Source of the DNA: Eggerthellaceae bacterium
GTDB lineage: Bacteria > Actinomycetota > Coriobacteriia > Coriobacteriales > Eggerthellaceae
Reading direction: 5' to 3'
Length of the DNA: 9,873 bases
NCBI GenBank assembly: GCA_900754955.1
Contig: CAAEEV010000144.1
Span: 1-9,873, forward strand
The translations under genes were made by a program, and so were the position numbers. Of this stretch, positions 6,631 to 9,873 are shown one piece after another. Every line of letters starts with the position of its first letter. Positions within the stretch are counted from its first letter, which is position 1. The notes below the pieces were generated by a model. It ran no database searches, was not told the DNA's origin, and saw only the letters and a program-made list of their open reading frames with translations.

Positions 6631-6837
6631 GTGCCGAACTGCCTGTGCTGCTTTCACTGCGGGTTCTGCGGGCCGGAGGCCAAGAAGGGCCAGGTCAAGC
6701 GGAACCCGCCGGGGTACTGCGTATTTTGCAAGACGCAGAACGACGAGACGGCCGCACGCTGCGCGCAGTGCGGCCGCCCGCTTCCGCGAACGCCGGGGCG
6801 GGTGGCCGAGGCGGGCAGCGCCGATACGGGCGCTTAA
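6631..6837 (+). CDS. small cysteine-rich zinc-ribbon protein
   Basis: This 68-residue protein starts at GTG six bases after the MFS stop. GAGGGGAG (6612-6619) lies 11 bases upstream, so the pair is probably co-transcribed. It has nine cysteines. An N-terminal knot has Cys4, Cys6, Cys7, Cys10 and Cys13. A second group, Cys30-x2-Cys33-x10-Cys44-x2-Cys47-Gly, is a textbook zinc-ribbon spacing. The rest is polar with Pro/Arg/Gly, and there is no signal peptide or membrane segment. Zinc binding is inferred for the second group. The first group could form a second ribbon or hold another metal. Function is unknown. Its tie to the MFS gene and to the convergent TetR-family gene is positional only. 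Confidence 0.7.
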   Translation: MPNCLCCFHCGFCGPEAKKGQVKRNPPGYCVFCKTQNDETAARCAQCGRPLPRTPGRVAEAGSADTGA

Positions 6838-6900
6838 GCTGGCGGTGATGTCGCGCGTCCGTTTGGGCTGGCGCAGCGGGGTATGCGGTTTGTCTCGACC

Positions 6901-7488
6901 CTACCGGTACGCGGGCCTGACGGGCGTGTTGAGGATCTTGAACAGATCGCGTGGCACCGCGTCGGCCATCCAGGTGCAGATTTCCTCGAGTGATACGTCG
7001 TAATCGCCGTAGTGCCACTTCGGCATGAGGTGGCATTCGAGCTCGATGGTGGCGTCGATCTGGAACTTCATGCGCTCCGTGATCACCTTGCCGTGGTACA
7101 CGGTGAGCGTTTCGGCGAGATTCTTCCGTCGCTCACGCGGCGCGTAGTTGTCGATTGCGTTGTAGTCGTTCGAGCGCGCAACGCGGCGGAAGAAGTCGCG
7201 GTGCTTGGCGACATCGGCCTCGGTGATGTAGTAGCCCTCGCGCCACGAGAGCGTGCGTCCGATCTCGTGCACCCCGTGCGCCCAGGCGAAGTCGAGGTAC
7301 CACTGCGGAATAGAGAACTTGTCCGAGAAATGGCGGTAAAACGTGGCGCGCGACACGCCTGCTTCCGTGCAGATCTGCGTGACGCTGATCTTGTCGAACG
7401 ACTTGGAGACGGTCAGACGATCAAGTGCGTCGAATATGCGCACTTTGAGATCGAAATCCGCCATGAGGTTCGAGCTCTTCGCATCCAT
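6901..7488 (-). CDS. TetR/AcrR-family transcriptional regulator
   Basis: The 195-residue protein has an N-terminal TetR helix-turn-helix at about residues 33-57, KISVTQICTEAGVSRATFYRHF, followed by the usual DK. The start ATG (7486-7488) has GAGGGGG (7494-7500) at 5 bases. An upstream in-frame start is not used, because its extra 48 residues would run through the promoter and operators. The C-terminal ligand domain (from about residue 60) is rich in aromatic residues and resembles TetR_C-type domains found in Firmicutes and Actinobacteria. No ligand can be named. It is convergent with the MFS/zinc-ribbon pair, 63 bases apart. Shared palindromes in front of both units suggest autoregulation and control of the transporter genes. 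Confidence 0.9.
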   Translation of the reverse strand: MDAKSSNLMADFDLKVRIFDALDRLTVSKSFDKISVTQICTEAGVSRATFYRHFSDKFSIPQWYLDFAWAHGVHEIGRTLSWREGYYITEADVAKHRDFFRRVARSNDYNAIDNYAPRERRKNLAETLTVYHGKVITERMKFQIDATIELECHLMPKWHYGDYDVSLEEICTWMADAVPRDLFKILNTPVRPAYR

Positions 7489-7543
7489 GTTGGCCCCCTC
7501 GCCGACGCGCTTTCGTATGAGCGCGCCTCCTTCGGATGTTTGG

Positions 7544-7565
7544 CTTCTCACTAACGAGAAGTATA
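7544..7565 (-). promoter_or_regulatory. tetR-family gene promoter with overlapping operator
   Basis: On the - strand TATACT (7560-7565) is a fair -10 box. The -35 region (about 7583-7588) is weak. A palindrome CTTCTC-actaac-GAGAAG (7544-7561) overlaps the -10 and the expected transcription start near 7553, the classic place for autorepression. Its core, TCTCACTAACGAGA, differs at only two of 14 positions from the core at 5761-5774 in front of the MFS gene. Confidence 0.6.
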
Positions 7566-7603
7566 GTAAGCGAGCTCGTCCGTTGCGCTTGGTCGAGTTG
7601 TCG

Positions 7604-7633
7604 CGTGAGACAGAACGGTGGAAGTGTCTCACG
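7604..7633. promoter_or_regulatory. second inverted repeat upstream of the tetR-family gene
   Basis: CGTGAGACA (7604-7612) and TGTCTCACG (7625-7633) are perfect 9-base arms separated by 12 bases. Counting from the shorter core, this is CGTGAGAC-N14-GTCTC, the same half-site and spacing as 5738-5764 before the MFS gene. It lies about 40 bases upstream of the -10 of the - strand promoter. It is probably a second regulator-binding site, and no T-run follows it. Confidence 0.5.
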
Positions 7634-7923
7634 GGGGTTGACGGATCGCTTCGGCTCCCTCTGGTGTTGCGGCACGTTGCGCGTTGCGCGCTTCGGGCGA
7701 GCGCTCTTCGCCGTGCTGGATCGGGGCGGTTCTGCTGCGTTCTGGCGTCGCCCGGCTGTTTATAAGGTGCTTCCTAGCAGGGATTTTACATTTCTCTGAA
7801 CGTTGCGCTGGAGGGCGCCGATAGAATACGGCTTGCAGGGCGCAGCGCGACCGCCGCCCGCGGCTGGCGGGTGCGGCGGCACGGCGCTGCATGCCATCAA
7901 GCTACGAGAAGGGAATCACCCGC
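7634..7923 (+). promoter_or_regulatory. leader and promoter region of the HAD gene
   Basis: No convincing gene is seen here. TAGAAT (7822-7827) is a plausible -10 box with no clear -35. TATAAG (7761-7766) is a second, weaker candidate. Downstream of TAGAAT the leader holds a very GC-rich stem-loop: CCGCCGC (7851-7857) pairs with GCGGCGG (7873-7879), and inside it CCGC (7858-7861) pairs with GCGG (7867-7870), with a two-base bulge and a five-base loop. The ribosome site GAGAAGGGA (7906-7914) ends 9 bases before GTG 7924. The stretch 7634-7755 shows only short GTTGCG-type echoes. Confidence 0.4.
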
Positions 7924-8718
7924 GTGATCAAACTGGTTGCAAGTGATATGGACGGCACGCTGCTCGACGGGCAGGGCGAGGTTCCGCCCGAGACGTATGA
8001 CCTGGTGAGACGCCTCGATGCGGCGGGCATTCGCTTCGTGGCGGCGTCGGGCCGTCGCCTCGACACGCTGCGCGAGCAATTCGCGCCCGTGGTCGATCGC
8101 ATGGATTTCGTGGCGTCGAACGGCGCGCAGGTGGTTGTCGACGGGAAGCTCGTCGATCTCGAGCTGTTCAGTCATGCGGCGTTGCGGCGCATGGCGCATG
8201 CCGTCGATTTGTTCGACACGCTTCATTTGGCGCTGTTCGACGATACGCGCAGCTACCTGCTCGACGACGAGCGTTGCTTCGAGCGCGAGATCGACAAGAA
8301 CCTGCCGCTGCCGGTGCGTGCCTACGGCGTGCCCGCGCCCGAGATCGGCATCGTGAAGGCGTCGATCTACTGCGACGACGCCGTGATGGACATGGCGTAC
8401 GCGCTCGCGCGCGAGCTCGGCGACGAGTTCGTGTTCGCGCCGTCGGGCAAGCGCTGGATCGACGTGATGCAGCGCGGCGTGAACAAGGCGACGGGCATCG
8501 AGCAGGTGCTCGAGGCGCGCGGTCTCGCATTCGGCGAGGTGATGGCGTTCGGCGACTCGATGAACGACTACGAGCTGCTGCGTCGCGTAGGCGTGAGCTG
8601 CGCGATGGGCAACGGACGCTCCGCCATCCGCCAGATCAGCGACCGCGTACTCGACACGAACCTCGTGCAGAGCGTCCAGAAGGAGATCGCCGCCCTGCTG
8701 GCAGAGCGCGGCGCCTAG
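7924..8718 (+). CDS. Cof-type HAD-IIB family phosphatase
   Basis: This 264-residue HAD-superfamily hydrolase has the Cof/YbjI/YidA layout and probably acts on a cytosolic sugar phosphate or similar small phosphorylated metabolite. All four HAD motifs are present: Asp8-x-Asp10 in SDMDGTLL (nucleophile and acid), Ser42 in AASGR, Lys188 in GVNKATG, and Asp211 with Asn214/Asp215 in FGDSMNDYELL. The C2-type cap between motifs II and III spans about residues 75-180. GTG 7924 is chosen because GAGAAGGGA lies 9 bases upstream and the protein then begins VIKLVASDMDG, as usual in the family. An in-frame ATG at 7891 adds 11 residues but has no ribosome site. The gene stands alone, and the substrate cannot be told from sequence. 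Confidence 0.93.
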   Translation: MIKLVASDMDGTLLDGQGEVPPETYDLVRRLDAAGIRFVAASGRRLDTLREQFAPVVDRMDFVASNGAQVVVDGKLVDLELFSHAALRRMAHAVDLFDTLHLALFDDTRSYLLDDERCFEREIDKNLPLPVRAYGVPAPEIGIVKASIYCDDAVMDMAYALARELGDEFVFAPSGKRWIDVMQRGVNKATGIEQVLEARGLAFGEVMAFGDSMNDYELLRRVGVSCAMGNGRSAIRQISDRVLDTNLVQSVQKEIAALLAERGA

Positions 8719-8962
8719 GCTGGCAGGCGCACACCGCCGCACCGCTCGCCGACGTTCTCGCCCTGCCGTTGCGTACCGCCGCGCCGCTCCTCTTTTTCGC
8801 GTCGCTCGCGCCGTGCGGCTCGCCTGGCACATGGTAGCGTGAAGGGCGCAGCAGCGGCGCGCCTGCATGTGCGGAGCGTTCGCTGCAGCATCGCCGATCG
8901 GGCGCAATCCGGGAGCGCGCACGCCGCGTCGAATGCGGCAACGCGCGCCGCCCCGACGACGC

Positions 8963-8971
8963 AAGGAGGTG
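8963..8971 (+). promoter_or_regulatory. strong Shine-Dalgarno setting a TTG start for the MerR gene
   Basis: AAGGAGGTG is complementary to the 3' end of 16S rRNA over nearly its full length. Its AGGAGG core ends 6 bases before TTG 8976. The in-frame ATG at 8988 would be 18 bases away, so the TTG is preferred. The rest of the 8719-8962 gap shows no gene. TGG-TAGCGT (8832-8840) is only a weak extended -10 candidate. Confidence 0.7.
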
Positions 8972-8975
8972 CCGC

Positions 8976-9812
8976 TTGTCTTCCTCGATGCTTCTCAGCA
9001 CGGGCGAGTTTGCTCGCATGTGCAACGTCAGCCGCGAGCTGCTTGTCCACTACGACCGGATCGGCCTGCTCAAGCCCAAGGAAGTGACCGACAAGGGGTA
9101 TCGCTACTACTCGCTCAAGCAGCTGTACTTATTCGACGTGATCCGTTTCTTCGTTGACGCCGGCATGTCGTCGTGCGAGATCAAGGAGTACCTTGAGAAC
9201 CGCTCGACCGACCTGTTTCTCGACACTATCGACGCGAGTCTCGACAAGCTGCGGGCGCAGCGCGACCTGCTCGACGCGCGCATCGGCATGATGGAGAAGA
9301 TGCGCTATCTCACGCACCGCATGGGCGGGTTTCCGAAGGGCGTGCCGCGCCTCTCTCAATGGGACGACGTGTGGCTGCTCTCCACGCCGGCGTCGGGTGA
9401 TCGCACGCAGGAGGGCTATGCCCGCGCGGTGAGCGAGCACTCCGACTTCTGCCGCAACACGGCGGGCACGTCGAAGTTTCCCCTTGGTCGCATCGTGGAC
9501 ATTCCCGACCCGCACGACGCGCGCGATTTCTCGTACACGAAGATCGTCACGTGGGTGTCGAAACCCGAGCGGGCCGTGTGCGCGCGGCTCGGCGACCGTC
9601 TCATGTGCAAGCCGCGCGGAACGTACGCGGTCATCCTCCACCAGGGCGGCACGAGCTCGGTGTGGAAGTCGTACGAGAGGCTGCTCGCGTTCGTGCGCGA
9701 CGAAGGGCTTCAGGCCGACGGCCCCATCTACGAGCTTGACGTGAACTCGTACCTCATGTCGGATTCCGCCGACGACTACCTGCTGCACATCTCGATGCGC
9801 GTAGGGAGTTAG
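8976..9812 (+). CDS. MerR-family regulator with GyrI-like effector domain
   Basis: The 278-residue protein (from TTG) has an N-terminal MerR winged helix at about residues 6-75: STGEFARMCNVSRELLVHYD, then IGLLKP, then GYRYYSLKQL. This is followed by a dimerisation helix with DKLRAQRDLLDARI near residues 88-102. The C-terminal half (from about 125) resembles GyrI-like small-molecule-binding domains of the BmrR/BltR type, with KPRGTYAVILHQGG and SYERLLAFVRDEG followed by YELDVNSYL. Such proteins usually sense drugs or other hydrophobic ligands and activate an efflux gene from a 19-bp spacer promoter. No such target gene lies in the window, though one may follow to the right. There is no metal-binding Cys pattern typical of MerR or CueR. 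Confidence 0.9.
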   Translation: MSSSMLLSTGEFARMCNVSRELLVHYDRIGLLKPKEVTDKGYRYYSLKQLYLFDVIRFFVDAGMSSCEIKEYLENRSTDLFLDTIDASLDKLRAQRDLLDARIGMMEKMRYLTHRMGGFPKGVPRLSQWDDVWLLSTPASGDRTQEGYARAVSEHSDFCRNTAGTSKFPLGRIVDIPDPHDARDFSYTKIVTWVSKPERAVCARLGDRLMCKPRGTYAVILHQGGTSSVWKSYERLLAFVRDEGLQADGPIYELDVNSYLMSDSADDYLLHISMRVGS

Positions 9813-9830
9813 GGGAGCGGGCGCTCCGTC

Positions 9831-9859
9831 GTGTGCGCGTGGCGGCTGGGCGCGCACAC
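9831..9859. other. hairpin at the right edge
   Basis: GTGTGCGCG (9831-9839) and CGCGCACAC (9851-9859) form a 9-bp stem with an 11-base loop, 18 bases after the MerR-family stop. No T-run follows before the window ends. It may be a weak terminator, part of an operator, or the leader of the next gene. A smaller inverted repeat GGAGC/GCTCC (9814-9827) precedes it. Confidence 0.4.
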
Positions 9860-9873
9860 GGCTTGCGGCTGCG

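Noticed and set aside
7489..7632. 48-residue N-terminal extension of the TetR-family protein
   Set aside because: It would run through the -10 box and both palindromes. ATG 7488 has a strong ribosome site and puts the HTH at the usual distance from the N-terminus.
7536..7799. Short + strand frame between the tetR-family and HAD genes
   Set aside because: It starts inside the tetR-family operator region, has no ribosome site, and matches no recognised protein.
7891..7923. ATG 7891 as the HAD start
   Set aside because: There is no ribosome site upstream. GTG 7924 has GAGAAGGGA at a good distance and gives the usual family N-terminus.
7897..8964. Long open frame on the - strand opposite the HAD gene (355 codons)
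   Set aside because: It covers a gene with all four HAD motifs in order and has shadow composition and no ribosome site.

Overview
The window is GC-rich, densely coded bacterial DNA with strong G/C third-position bias. It uses GTG and TTG starts freely and has GAGGGG or AAGGAG-type ribosome sites. The gene content points to a Coriobacteriia genome of the Eggerthellaceae type (Eggerthella, Slackia, Adlercreutzia, Gordonibacter relatives). This assignment rests on a phn operon ending in a PHP-domain PhnPP, an enzyme known from Eggerthella lenta, plus general composition. It is inference, not proof.

Region 1 (1-5681) is the distal part of a carbon-phosphorus lyase operon on the + strand: phnI (5' end outside the window), phnJ, phnK, phnM, phnL and a PHP phosphoesterase. 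The genes overlap or lie within 14 bases of each other. PhnI and the upstream phnG/phnH (not seen) with PhnL attach ribose triphosphate to a phosphonate. PhnM removes diphosphate, PhnJ breaks the C-P bond by radical SAM chemistry giving 5-phosphoribosyl 1,2-cyclic phosphate, and PhnPP opens and dephosphorylates that product to ribose 5-phosphate and phosphate. PhnK is the second ABC subunit of the complex. A tandem repeat of 59/60 bases that starts inside the last codons of phnPP, then a 14-bp-stem terminator, closes the operon.

Region 2 (5682-7633) looks like a transport cassette: a damaged or half-length MFS transporter, a 68-residue cysteine-rich zinc-ribbon protein on the + strand, and a convergent TetR-family regulator on the - strand. 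The upstream regions of the MFS gene and of tetR carry the same two palindromic signatures (TCTC-N6-GAGA and CGTGAGAC-N14-GTCTC). This suggests that the regulator controls both itself and the transporter. The MFS gene has a good start at 5897, but its frame is broken after about 16 residues. Only the C-terminal six-helix half is recognisable, so the cassette appears to be decaying or to have lost TM1-6.

Region 3 (7634-9873) has a Cof-type HAD-IIB phosphatase with a structured leader, then a MerR-family regulator with a GyrI-like ligand domain that starts at TTG behind a near-perfect Shine-Dalgarno. A hairpin without a visible T-run lies at the right edge. No RNA genes, CRISPR arrays, IS elements or phage genes were seen.
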